Numbered from the stretch's first letter, positions 25,729-33,543 are shown. The stretch is 41,204 bases of DNA from Magnetococcales bacterium (GCA_002689455.1 NZGE01000010.1:1-41204); one strand, 5' to 3'. The notes: generated by a model from the letters alone, not told the origin. Translations and numbers: made by a program.

Positions 25729-25818
25729 ATGCTCATATTTATAATGTTTAAGCGCATGATAGAAAGTCTTGCTGCAAGTGTGGCTAAAAACCTTGTAAAT
25801 GCCTTACTTGGAGATTGA
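25729..25818 (+). CDS. Possible 29-residue amphipathic peptide
   Basis: ATG at 25729 to TGA at 25816-25818 reads MLIFIMFKRMIESLAASVAK followed by NLVNALLGD. It has a hydrophobic start, then an amphipathic helix-like body. There is no convincing ribosome-binding site at this ATG; internal ATGs at 25744 and 25756 are alternatives. It is bracketed by terminators at 25632-25657 and 25842-25872. The composition looks less random than the surroundings, but an ORF this short arises easily by chance. Confidence 0.2.
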   Translation: MLIFIMFKRMIESLAASVAKNLVNALLGD

Positions 25819-25841
25819 CGGCGCTTATACCGTAACGAAAC

Positions 25842-25872
25842 AAAAAAAAACCTCTCAATTGAGAGGTTTTTT
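25842..25872. terminator. Terminator after coxB
   Basis: ACCTCTC/GAGAGGT stem with an AATT loop, flanked by A9 and T6. It lies 14 bp after the coxB stop on the minus strand and can work in both directions. It separates coxB from the ctaA run. Confidence 0.9.
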
Positions 25873-25886
25873 ATTATGTGTAATAA

Positions 25887-26717
25887 TTACATTGTAAGCT
25901 CTTTAAGCTGGGCCATTGTCATTGGCTCTAAGCCTTCTTCACTACGTTGTTTGTTTACCCATTTCACGTAATCTTCTTGGCTTACAGCGTGAATTGCAAA
26001 GTACATGAATCCATGTGCTGCGCCACAAAGTTCTGCGCATTGGCCAATGTATGTACCTTCTTTTGGGATGTTAAACCATTGGTAGTTAATACGGCCAGGC
26101 ATTGCGTCAATCTTCACAATTAGTTCAGGCACGTAAAAAGCGTGGATAACATCACGAGATGTTACGTGAACACGTACGTTTGTGTTTACTGGTACAACAA
26201 GTTCTTTTACAGAAAATGAGTCGTTAAACTGTGTAAGGTCTTTTAACCAAGGCTTTGTTTTCTTTGCAACTTCAAGGTCAAGTTCAGGTGCTGAAATTTC
26301 CAGATCTGGGTAGTCAAAGTCCCAACCGAATTGGTAAGCAATTACCTCAACATCTAAACCTGCTTCTGGCATAGAGCGGATAAAACGCATGCCATCGAAT
26401 GATTTCCAAGCAATAATTGCACAAATAATAGCAGGAACAGTTAGCCAAAAAATTTCAAGCGGTGTGTTGTGTGTAAACTTTGCCGCTTTTGGGTTCTTCT
26501 TGCGACGGAATTTGAAAATAGCGTAAACAATAACAGCTTGAACACCAATAAAGATAATCGCCGTAATCCAGAACATAAAGTTGTAAATGTCATTTACTTT
26601 ATCAGCAATAGGGCCTGTTGGGTTGTTAAAGCCACCAGGGTGAACTGTACCTGCAAAGGCTGCTGCTGTTGTTAATGTTAGGACGACGAGAGCTAGCGCT
26701 GTTAATTTCTTAAGCAT
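25887..26717 (-). CDS. coxB: Cytochrome c oxidase subunit II (CuA subunit)
   Basis: A 276-residue protein. A signal peptide (about 1-22) is followed by two spans (about 45-65 and 88-106) and a periplasmic cupredoxin domain. The aromatic electron-entry patch appears as AYQFGWDFDYP. The CuA site is complete: the first His in SRDVIHAFYVPEL, then QCAELCGAAHGFM with both Cys, His and Met ligands. It takes electrons from cytochrome c. AAGGAA precedes the ATG. Unlike the common coxB-coxA order, it stands alone with its own promoter and terminator, about 4.7 kb upstream of coxA on the same strand. Confidence 0.96.
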   Translation of the reverse strand: MLKKLTALALVVLTLTTAAAFAGTVHPGGFNNPTGPIADKVNDIYNFMFWITAIIFIGVQAVIVYAIFKFRRKKNPKAAKFTHNTPLEIFWLTVPAIICAIIAWKSFDGMRFIRSMPEAGLDVEVIAYQFGWDFDYPDLEISAPELDLEVAKKTKPWLKDLTQFNDSFSVKELVVPVNTNVRVHVTSRDVIHAFYVPELIVKIDAMPGRINYQWFNIPKEGTYIGQCAELCGAAHGFMYFAIHAVSQEDYVKWVNKQRSEEGLEPMTMAQLKELTM

Positions 26718-26768
26718 TCTTGCGATTCCTTAAAGGTTTATTTGTTTTTCGTTTTTAAAAGCGAAATC

Positions 26769-26797
26769 ATTCTATATTGAAAGCGCTTTATTGTCAC
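26769..26797 (-). promoter_or_regulatory. Sigma70-type promoter for coxB
   Basis: Read on the minus strand: GTGACA at 26797-26792, 17 bp, then TAGAAT at 26774-26769. Each box has one mismatch to consensus. It lies 52 bp before the coxB ATG in the short space after rsmE. Confidence 0.65.
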
Positions 26798-26804
26798 TTC
26801 TTTA

Positions 26805-27509
26805 TTAGCTTTGTTCATAATATTCAAAAAAACGTGATAGTCCAGCACAAACCGCTGTATCTGCACGCAATATAAAGTTACCAAGTCCAACAGGCGTGAC
26901 ATTGATGCATGATTTTAGCCAATTGCGTTCGCTGGAGCTAAAGCCACCTTCAGGGCCAACCAGTAAGGCGTCGCCACTTTTCGAATGGTTTTCAGCGTTC
27001 CATTTTCCGCCCACATGTTCAGCGCACCAAAATACTTTTCCGCCAAATTCGGGGATAATGTTTTGTAGGTGAGACGCTTTGTGGAGCTTTGGTATTGTAA
27101 GGCGTTCGCATTGTTCCGCTGCTTCAACAAGCAAGGACGTGACACGTTCTTCATTTACTTTGTCTGAAACAGTGTAATCGCTCATAATAGGGATAATATC
27201 TGTAACACCAAATTCAGTTGCTTGGCGGTAAATTCTATCCATGGCGTCTTTTTTCACTAGGCAAGCAAGAAGATAAACTTCTTGAGGTTTAGGTTGAGGC
27301 TTTAAAATGGAGTTGATGTGAATTTCTTTACAGCTGTCGTCCATAATTTCAGCTTCAAACAAGCCATCTTTCCCGTTGAAAAGGGCAAGTTTGTCACCTT
27401 TTTTTTGGCGTAGGACACGGCTAAGGCGACGGCTAACCTCTTTCGGCGGGTTTAAAGCACCACCTAAGGAAAGGGGCGTATCAATGTAAAGTTGTTTTAA
27501 TTTTGCCAT
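26805..27509 (-). CDS. rsmE: 16S rRNA (uracil1498-N3)-methyltransferase
   Basis: A 234-residue SPOUT-class enzyme. An N-terminal PUA-like domain (about 15-75) carries SRRLSRVLRQKKGDKLALFNG. The C-terminal knot holds the SAM-binding sequences LVGPEGGFSSSERNWL and LGNFILRADTAVCAGL, both diagnostic of RsmE. EAAEQCERLTIPKL is the usual conserved central motif. It methylates U1498 in the decoding region. It is 12 bp downstream of the PfkB kinase gene and probably in its operon; coxB, next on the strand, has its own promoter. Confidence 0.94.
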   Translation of the reverse strand: MAKLKQLYIDTPLSLGGALNPPKEVSRRLSRVLRQKKGDKLALFNGKDGLFEAEIMDDSCKEIHINSILKPQPKPQEVYLLACLVKKDAMDRIYRQATEFGVTDIIPIMSDYTVSDKVNEERVTSLLVEAAEQCERLTIPKLHKASHLQNIIPEFGGKVFWCAEHVGGKWNAENHSKSGDALLVGPEGGFSSSERNWLKSCINVTPVGLGNFILRADTAVCAGLSRFFEYYEQS

Positions 27510-27521
27510 TTTTTGTAAGTT

Positions 27522-28493
27522 TTATGCTGTTTTTTGTTTTACGTTAACGCTTGGCCAGTTTTTTAAGCGTGCGCCAAGTTGGCTGATGACTTCACCTGCA
27601 ATTGTGTGGCCTAGTTCTAGGCCGCCTTGAGCATCACCTTCAAGGTATTTGCAGAAGAAGCCAGCGGCAAAGGCGTCGCCTGCACCTGTGGCATCTAGCA
27701 TTTTTTTAGGTGTGGTTTCAACAAATGTTTCAACGCCTTTTGAATATAAGCTTGCGCCTTTTTCGCTTTTTGTAACCAGTAGGTCAATGCTGTTTAGCTT
27801 TGCCTCAAGAGCTGTTCTTTTTTCCTCTGGAAGTTTTGCGATATATTCTTGTAACAGTTCAAACTCTTCTTCGTTTGCGATGAAAAGGTCAATTTTTGGA
27901 AGGATGGTTTCCATAATAAAGCTGTGTTGAGCGTGAATGATAAAGTCAGCGCTGATGGTGAAAGCTACTTTGCAATGGCACCGAGGTGCTAACTCAAGTG
28001 CTGTTGTAACCGCTGAAGTTTGGTCTAGCAGTGTGTAACCTTCTAATAAAAGCCAGTTACTTTTGTTTAGTGTTTCTTCTTGAACCATTTCAGGTGTAAT
28101 AAAGGCTGTAACACCACGCGAAACAAATGTGCGTTCACCATCTGGTGTGATGAGGACGAAAATTTCCATTGTACGTGAACCTGTTTGAGGTTCTGGCATT
28201 TCAACTTTTGCGGCTTCCATTTCTGCGTGGAAATGCTTCCCTGCGGGGTCTTGTCCAACATGGCCAATGAAGTAAACATGCTTGTGCATTTTACCAAGTG
28301 CCCAAGCTGTGTTAGCGCATGAACCACCTGCTTCCATGCCTACAAATGTGCATTCATCAGCAATTTTCATGAAGGTTTCAGCGTCCACAGGGTTAAAATC
28401 TGCCTTGTTGAGGTTGTACTTTGTCAGTATGTCTTCTTCAACGTGCGTTAAAATATCCACTGGTGAGTTACCCATAATTGTGATGTCGTACAT
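27522..28493 (-). CDS. PfkB-family carbohydrate/nucleoside kinase
   Basis: A 323-residue ribokinase-like protein. The N-terminal GGSCANTAWALGKM is PfkB signature 1 and DATGAGDAFAAGFF is signature 2, with the catalytic base Asp. LVTKSEKGASLYSKG supplies the nucleotide-binding strand. The form resembles the adenosine-kinase-like sugar kinases common in alphaproteobacteria, but the acceptor (adenosine, a sugar or a nucleoside) is not deducible. It heads a two-gene run with rsmE. Confidence 0.9.
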   Translation of the reverse strand: MYDITIMGNSPVDILTHVEEDILTKYNLNKADFNPVDAETFMKIADECTFVGMEAGGSCANTAWALGKMHKHVYFIGHVGQDPAGKHFHAEMEAAKVEMPEPQTGSRTMEIFVLITPDGERTFVSRGVTAFITPEMVQEETLNKSNWLLLEGYTLLDQTSAVTTALELAPRCHCKVAFTISADFIIHAQHSFIMETILPKIDLFIANEEEFELLQEYIAKLPEEKRTALEAKLNSIDLLVTKSEKGASLYSKGVETFVETTPKKMLDATGAGDAFAAGFFCKYLEGDAQGGLELGHTIAGEVISQLGARLKNWPSVNVKQKTA

Positions 28494-28983
28494 TTTCTAA
28501 GCCTTTTTGAATTTTTATTTCTATAATGTTTTAGCATGGAATAGAAAACATTTCTAATTTTTTACATAAAAACCATAGCGCACAACAAAGAACCCCAAAT
28601 AAGAGGTCAAAAAATAAGAAGATGTTCGCCGTGGTTAGGCGATTTTTTAATGCATAAAAGGTATGACCTTTTAAGGTCACAGGTGTTTCTTTTAAATGTT
28701 GAGGTGTTTCGTTTTTTTTTGCGTTAGATTGGTTTGTTATATTAAGAGTGGGAATTGTGCATATATAAAGATGTTTCGAATAGATGTTTCGGCACAATAA
28801 AAGAATGAAAATGCGCAAAAGCGCTTAAAAAAGCAGTGCTTTAAAGTTAAAGATTTATAAATGTGTATGTGTTTCTTTTAAATATAGGCTTATTTAAGCA
28901 CAGGGATATCTGAGTTGTATAGAGAGAGGCTTTTGAAAGGTCTGTGGGGGTGTGGCACAAAAATAACGAATGAGGGGCAGCTT
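28494..28983. other. 490-bp intergenic stretch with hairpins and an uncertain ORF
   Basis: The stretch lies between the synthetase-like gene and the PfkB kinase gene, both on the minus strand. It holds overlapping inverted repeats at 28656-28678 (AAAAGGT/ACCTTTT and GACCTT/AAGGTC sharing an arm), a GCGC hairpin near 28813-28824 and an AAAGC/GCTTT hairpin near 28830-28842. One weak minus-strand ORF lies at 28531-28818. Confidence 0.45.
28531..28818 (-). CDS. Uncertain small membrane protein ORF
   Basis: Starting at TTG 28818 this would be 95 residues. The C-terminal part looks protein-like: a polar stretch ETPQHLKETPVTLKGHTF, then a hydrophobic span NIFLFFDLLFGVLCCALWFL at about 67-86. The N-terminal third is unconvincing, there is no ribosome-binding site, and a run of nine A bases on the coding strand just before the good part could hide a length error or a slippage site. 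No family recognised. It may be a fragment or a chance ORF. Confidence 0.25.
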   Translation of the reverse strand: MRIFILLLCRNIYSKHLYICTIPTLNITNQSNAKKNETPQHLKETPVTLKGHTFYALKNRLTTANIFLFFDLLFGVLCCALWFLCKKLEMFSIPC

Positions 28984-29886
28984 TTAACTGTTAAAGATAA
29001 TATCTTTTGGCTGAGGCTTTACGGTTTCATGTTCGAAGTAAGGCACTTCAGGTTCAGCGTTTTGGAGTGCATTTTCTTGTTCACGCATGGCACGAATCAT
29101 ACGTGTTAAACCAATACTCCCTGTTGATCTTGGGAAAAATTCTAGGGAAAGAAATTCGCCAAGTTCTTTTTCTACACGTTTTTGTCCAAATGTTTCAAAA
29201 AGTGTTTTAGCAAAGTTGCCATCTTGCATTTGGTAAAAGCGTTCGCGCATGTTTTCTGGGTTTGTAGCACGTTCAGAAGCACCAATTGTTTCCATACCAA
29301 ATAAAATAACGTCGGATGATTTAACGTGACCTTCGTCACGTTTGGCATACCAAGAGCGGTTGATGCTGTTTGGCATGTCCGTCACCACTGTTACAGGGCT
29401 TACATTTTGGCCAATCAGTGTTTCAGTTGCTGCGTCAATTTGTTTAACACCTAGGTCAAGGGTTAAATTGTCATATGTGAATTCTTTGTATTTTGACATA
29501 TCAAAGTCAAGGTGTTCTAGCAGTTCACGTTGAAGATTTACCATGCTTTGAATGCCACCAGCCATTTCAAAGTCAAAAATTGGGAAAATGTTTTCGTGAC
29601 GACCAGGAACTGGGTTTTTGTGTTGTCTATAACTGGTTGAGCAACAGAAAACGCCTGGTAAATGTGGGTTTTTAAGCAGTTCAAACTCTAACCACATGTG
29701 TGTGGTTTGTGGCAGAAGATAGTTTTCGCCTTCATAGTTATAGGTGGTGATGGTTGAAACATCGTCGGCGATGGTTAGGAAGCTTTGGCGTGGGTTTGGG
29801 TGGAGTTCAATGAACCCACGGGATGTGAAGAATTCTCGTAGTCTAGATACAGTTTTGTGATACCAGTAAGAATTAACGTTTGCCAA
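28984..29886 (-). CDS. Stand-alone class II aminoacyl-tRNA-synthetase-like catalytic domain (Asp/Asn/Lys subgroup)
   Basis: A 300-residue protein made of the class II catalytic core only, without the anticodon-binding OB domain. YLLPQTTHMWLEFELL corresponds to the amino-acid-loop region, and CCSTSYRQHKNPVPGRHENI with FPIFDFEM to motif 2 (Arg87). TGSIGLTRMIRAM is motif 3 with its ATP-binding arginine. So ATP binding and adenylation look preserved. Free-standing cores of this subgroup include asparagine-synthetase-like AsnRS paralogues and EpmA, the EF-P lysyltransferase. The motifs do not match EpmA, and the size suits the asparagine-synthetase type, but this is not proven. The start is TTG at 29886 with GAGGA 5-6 bp upstream. 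It is divergent from the glycosyltransferase gene. Confidence 0.7.
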   Translation of the reverse strand: MANVNSYWYHKTVSRLREFFTSRGFIELHPNPRQSFLTIADDVSTITTYNYEGENYLLPQTTHMWLEFELLKNPHLPGVFCCSTSYRQHKNPVPGRHENIFPIFDFEMAGGIQSMVNLQRELLEHLDFDMSKYKEFTYDNLTLDLGVKQIDAATETLIGQNVSPVTVVTDMPNSINRSWYAKRDEGHVKSSDVILFGMETIGASERATNPENMRERFYQMQDGNFAKTLFETFGQKRVEKELGEFLSLEFFPRSTGSIGLTRMIRAMREQENALQNAEPEVPYFEHETVKPQPKDIIFNS

Positions 29887-30034
29887 AATGTCCTCAATCT
29901 TTGTTCATTTCGTACTGCAAAATAGGACAAATTGTTCTAAAAGAAAAGCTTTTTGTGTTGAATTTACAAGGTTTGTTATTTTTTTATCACAAATTTATTG
30001 GATATTCTTTTGTAAAAAGGTTAGTTTTTGCCAT

Positions 30035-31180
30035 ATGAAAACAGATTTTGAAAATTTAAATATACTACAGGTTACGGCTGCATTGCATGAAGGCGGTGTA
30101 GAACGTGGTACGGTTGAAATGTCCCGCTTTTTGGTGAACCAAGGTTGTGGCAGTTTTGTAGCAAGTTCTGGCGGTCAAATGGTGGAAGAACTAACCCGTG
30201 AAGGTGGCGTTCATTTTAATCTCCCATTGGTTTATCGAAACCCCTTTTCTATACTTTATAGTGCATTTAAACTTAAAGGTTATATTCAGCGTAATCATAT
30301 TAAGTTGGTTCATGCACGCTCGCGCGCACCTGCTTGGGCAGCGTACTTGGCTGCAAAGTGGACAGGGACACCTTTTATAACAACCTTCCACGGTGCACAT
30401 AAAATTCAAAATAAATTTAAGCATTTTTATAACAGTTCTATGGTGCGTGGGCTTCGTGTGGTGGCTATTAGCCAGTTTATAAAAGACCATGTTATTGAAA
30501 ATTACGGCATTGAAGCGGAAAAAATTGACATTGCTTGCCGTGGTGTGGATTTAAAAAAGTTTGATGTGAATCAATTCTCCCGTGAGGATGTGGAGGCTTT
30601 AAAAGAAAAATGGGGCTGTGAAGGTAAATTTGTGATAACCCTTCCAGGTCGTTTAACGCGTTGGAAAGGTCAATTGTCCTTTTTAAAAGCGCTTAAAGAA
30701 ATTGAAAGCGATGATTCATGGCATGCATTGCTTGTGGGTGGCGCCAGTAAAAAGAAAAATTACCTTGAAGAGGTAAAAGCTGAAATTGAACGGTTGGGTT
30801 TAATTTCTCGTGTCACATTAACAGGTGGACAAAAAGATATTGCACCTTTTTATGCTATGAGCGATGTGATTGTTTGCCCTTCATTGCAACCCGAAGCTTT
30901 TGGTAGGGTGCCAATTGAAGCAGGTGCTATGAAGAAACCCATTGTGGCTGCGGGGCATGGTGGCGCATTGGAGACAGTAAAAGACAATGAAACCGGTGTG
31001 TTGTTCCCTGTGGGCGACCATGTAACTATGGCGAAAATACTACTAAGGTTTATAAAAGGTGATATTAAAACAACCGAAATGGGTAAAAAAGGCTATGAAT
31101 GGGTTTTAAACTCATTTACCTTGGAACGTATGTGTGAGGCGGAGTGGTCGGCTTACCTTAAAGTTTTGGGGGAAAAATGA
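30035..31180 (+). CDS. Glycosyltransferase family 4 (GT-B fold)
   Basis: About 381 residues from ATG 30035. The N-terminal half opens ILQVTAALHEGGVERGTVEM with a conserved glycine loop for the acceptor. The C-terminal half has VVAISQFIKDHVIENYGI, VITLPGRLTRWKGQ and the EX7E donor-binding motif EAFGRVPIE within PSLQPEAFGRVPIEAGAMKK. It transfers a sugar from a nucleotide donor, probably onto LPS or another surface glycan. The open frame extends back to 29888, but the extra 49 residues are not family-like. It overlaps the next gene by 4 bp (ATGA), and a GT9 gene follows, suggesting a small glycan-assembly operon. Confidence 0.9.
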   Translation: MKTDFENLNILQVTAALHEGGVERGTVEMSRFLVNQGCGSFVASSGGQMVEELTREGGVHFNLPLVYRNPFSILYSAFKLKGYIQRNHIKLVHARSRAPAWAAYLAAKWTGTPFITTFHGAHKIQNKFKHFYNSSMVRGLRVVAISQFIKDHVIENYGIEAEKIDIACRGVDLKKFDVNQFSREDVEALKEKWGCEGKFVITLPGRLTRWKGQLSFLKALKEIESDDSWHALLVGGASKKKNYLEEVKAEIERLGLISRVTLTGGQKDIAPFYAMSDVIVCPSLQPEAFGRVPIEAGAMKKPIVAAGHGGALETVKDNETGVLFPVGDHVTMAKILLRFIKGDIKTTEMGKKGYEWVLNSFTLERMCEAEWSAYLKVLGEK

Positions 31181-31653
31181 AAAAAGTTGTTTTAGCATTA
31201 GATGTTCAGCCTGGTTTAAACACACCAGAGGTGATTGTTTCCAATGTGAATAAATTGGCATCTAAAATTCCAACCATTGCAACAGTGCTTGTTGCAGATC
31301 CTCAAGATGGTCGTGACCTTGAATGGTTAGACTGGAAGGCACCAGCTGAAGATTCTTCAAAGGTTCACACAAAGTATTCTTTTAAACACCATGGCTATGG
31401 TGTGCCACAAGTTGTGATTAAAACACTACAAAAAAACGGTGTTGAAGAAGTGCTTGTAACAGGTGCGCATACCGAAGCATTTTTACTGGCAGCTGGTTTC
31501 GACCTTTTTGATGCTGGGTTTAAAGCTTCCATGGTGGCGCCACTTTGTTTAAGTGGTCAATACCACCAACACACGGTAACAATGCGCATTTGGGAAAGTT
31601 CTATTGGCCCTGTTTACGAAACAGTAGCTGAAGCTGGTATTTCTGAAGGTTAA
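31177..31653 (+). CDS. Isochorismatase-fold protein lacking the catalytic cysteine
   Basis: A 158-residue cysteine-hydrolase-like protein. The Asp of LALDVQPGL (Asp9, with Gln11) and the Lys of VHTKYSF (Lys66) match two of the three catalytic residues of nicotinamidase/isochorismatase enzymes. Where the nucleophile should sit, T-D-x-C-V in active enzymes, the sequence is HTEAFLL, with Phe102 in place of Cys. The only later cysteine, Cys124, is in a different element. It is therefore likely a pseudoenzyme or a binding protein. It is translationally coupled to the upstream glycosyltransferase (ATGA) and precedes a GT9 gene by 18 bp. Its role in that context is unknown. Confidence 0.75.
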   Translation: MKKVVLALDVQPGLNTPEVIVSNVNKLASKIPTIATVLVADPQDGRDLEWLDWKAPAEDSSKVHTKYSFKHHGYGVPQVVIKTLQKNGVEEVLVTGAHTEAFLLAAGFDLFDAGFKASMVAPLCLSGQYHQHTVTMRIWESSIGPVYETVAEAGISEG

Positions 31654-31671
31654 TGTGTTATATATCCTTCC

Positions 31672-32583
31672 ATGGAAAAAATTCTCGTTATTAAATTAGG
31701 TGCACTGGGAGACTTTGTTCAAGCAACAGGGGCTTTTGCATCCATTCGTAAGCAACATCCAAATGCTGAAATTTCATTGTTAACCACTAAGGGGATGATG
31801 CCTTTTGCGCATAACCACCCTGCGTTTAATAATATTTTGGTGGATGAAAGGCTGAAGCCTTATAATTTATCGTATCTGATGAAATTACGCAGTCAGCTTA
31901 AGGGTTATGATATGGTTTATGACCTGCAAACCAATGACCGTACGAATCATTTGTACTATTTCTTGGCAGGTTGCCCAACTTGGAGCGGGATAGCACCATT
32001 TTGTTCACATAAACAAACGCATCCAAACCGTAAACATATGCATACGCTAGACCGTTTGGCCGATCAAATTCAGGTGGCTGGGATTGAGGAAATGGATTCT
32101 CCAAGTTTACTTTATGCCGCAACTGAGTCAGAGTCTCTTATTGAAAAGCATGGCTTTGACGTTGAAAAACTTGTTCTTTTGGTGCCGGGTGGTTCAGCGC
32201 ATCGCCCTGAAAAACGTTGGTCGCATTATGCTGAGCTGTCAAATGCTTTAACTGAAAAAGGTTTTGAAGTTGCTTTAATTGGTGCAGGTGCTGAAGAACA
32301 ACTTTTAAGAGATGTTGAAAAAAATTGTTCCGCTGTGAATTTATGTAATCAAACAACTATTGGTCAGTTGATCGACCTTTCCTCTAAATGCGCATTTGCC
32401 ATTGGAAACGACACAGGTCCAATGCATATTGCCGCAGCAAGTGGTGCAAAAGGGGCTGTTTTATTTGGTTCAGCTAGTAACCCGAAACGTTGTGCACCAA
32501 GGGCTGAAGGTGTGTATGTTCTGCAAAAAGACAATATTGATGCAATAACAACACAAGAAATTATAGATACTTTAGGTCTTTAA
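31672..32583 (+). CDS. Glycosyltransferase family 9 (heptosyltransferase-like)
   Basis: A 303-residue GT-B enzyme of the ADP-heptose:LPS heptosyltransferase family. KILVIKLGALGDFVQATGAF is the hallmark N-terminus with the conserved catalytic Asp. LLVPGGSAHRPEKRWSH matches the donor-binding P-G-x-S/A segment, and AIGNDTGPMHIAAASG the conserved D-T/S-G-P-x-H motif. It probably adds heptose or a related sugar to the LPS core at the inner face of the inner membrane. It is the third gene of the run beginning at 30035. The exact acceptor cannot be told. There is no clear ribosome-binding site before the ATG. Confidence 0.9.
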   Translation: MEKILVIKLGALGDFVQATGAFASIRKQHPNAEISLLTTKGMMPFAHNHPAFNNILVDERLKPYNLSYLMKLRSQLKGYDMVYDLQTNDRTNHLYYFLAGCPTWSGIAPFCSHKQTHPNRKHMHTLDRLADQIQVAGIEEMDSPSLLYAATESESLIEKHGFDVEKLVLLVPGGSAHRPEKRWSHYAELSNALTEKGFEVALIGAGAEEQLLRDVEKNCSAVNLCNQTTIGQLIDLSSKCAFAIGNDTGPMHIAAASGAKGAVLFGSASNPKRCAPRAEGVYVLQKDNIDAITTQEIIDTLGL

Positions 32584-32640
32584 GCTTTGTTTTTGCTTCC
32601 TGCTAGGTGTTTTTATAAGGTTTTGGGTATAATAAGCGTT

Positions 32641-32964
32641 ATGAAAAAAGTTTTAACAGGTTTTTTGTGTCTTATGTTCCTTGCAGGTTGTACGCCTGCT
32701 ATAAAGGAACAGTGGCGTAAAGAGTGGAAGGCTGTTACCACTTATGATTATGCTGAAACAATTAGTGTCGCAACGGGTTTTCGTGAAGCTTTTCCGAATA
32801 ATAAAGAAAAAATGATTCGTCAAGACCGTAACTTATGCTTACACGAAGATGCACATCAACGTCAAATAACAGCAAATGGTTTAGAAGATCAACGTGGTTA
32901 CAATCACTGCACACTTACCCCTGCGGGAATGCCAGAAACAGCGCGCCGTTGGGATGGTCGATAA
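32641..32964 (+). CDS. Small lipoprotein, unrecognised
   Basis: About 107 residues from ATG 32641, chosen because it gives a compact lipoprotein signal: MKKVLTGFLCLMFLAGC, with lipobox LAGC and Cys17 as the lipidated residue. The mature part is charged. It contains CLHEDAH, which matches the HExxH pattern by sequence, and a second cysteine about 25 residues later that could pair with the first. No family recognised. It follows the GT9 gene by 57 bp on the same strand and may belong to the envelope operon. Confidence 0.72.
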   Translation: MKKVLTGFLCLMFLAGCTPAIKEQWRKEWKAVTTYDYAETISVATGFREAFPNNKEKMIRQDRNLCLHEDAHQRQITANGLEDQRGYNHCTLTPAGMPETARRWDGR

Positions 32965-33053
32965 TTTATAGTTGTAAATCCACTTAGCTTTCTGTATACA
33001 CTTTATTTGAAGTTTAGGTTTCATCTACATATTTCTTTTATAAAGGTGATTTT

Positions 33054-33419
33054 ATGCAAAATTTGCAAAAAGCGTCGTTTTGTCTGTCTGTTTTTGTTGC
33101 TTGTGTCTTCGCTTTGAATATTTCTTTTCTAGGCTTATACGAGGTGGCTGTTTTAATAGGCGCTGTAAATGCAGTTTTATTAGGCATTAACTATGGGTTT
33201 ATGTCGGCTGGGGTTAATGAAGGTTTGGCTGTTTGGCAAATGTTGCTTGGCTTTTTCTTAGGTATGGCAACTTTTATATTAAGTGTAGTGCATATAGGTT
33301 CGTTTACAGTTCTAGCCGTTGAGCTTATGTATATGGCTGGGGTTGCTGTTTTGTTTTGTATTTCATTTTTAACCCTTTTTCTTCAATTCCCACGCAGAGT
33401 TACACGTTACCCTACTTAA
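33054..33419 (+). CDS. Small multi-span membrane protein, unrecognised
   Basis: 121 residues, almost entirely hydrophobic, with four likely spans (about 9-26, 28-50, 62-82, 86-110) and a short basic C-terminus (FPRRVTRYPT). AAAGGTGA lies 6-7 bp before the ATG. No family recognised. It is the last gene before a strong terminator, 89 bp after the lipoprotein gene. Confidence 0.7.
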   Translation: MQNLQKASFCLSVFVACVFALNISFLGLYEVAVLIGAVNAVLLGINYGFMSAGVNEGLAVWQMLLGFFLGMATFILSVVHIGSFTVLAVELMYMAGVAVLFCISFLTLFLQFPRRVTRYPT

Positions 33420-33428
33420 CGATATAAA

Positions 33429-33451
33429 TGAGGCTTCGGCCTCATTTTTTT
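33429..33451 (+). terminator. Terminator before thrS
   Basis: TGAGGC/GCCTCA stem with the stable TTCG tetraloop, followed by T7. It ends the run that starts at 30035. Confidence 0.92.
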
Positions 33452-33543
33452 GTGTTTGATAAGATAAAAACTTTGCAAAAATCCCTATAAAAGCTTAGAT
33501 TGTCAGGGTTATTAAAATAAATTTTAAAAAGGAAAGCAAAATT

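Noticed and set aside
29888-30034. 49-residue N-terminal extension of the GT4 glycosyltransferase
   Set aside because: The extension is phenylalanine- and cysteine-rich noise overlapping the divergent promoter region. ATG 30035 gives the standard family start.
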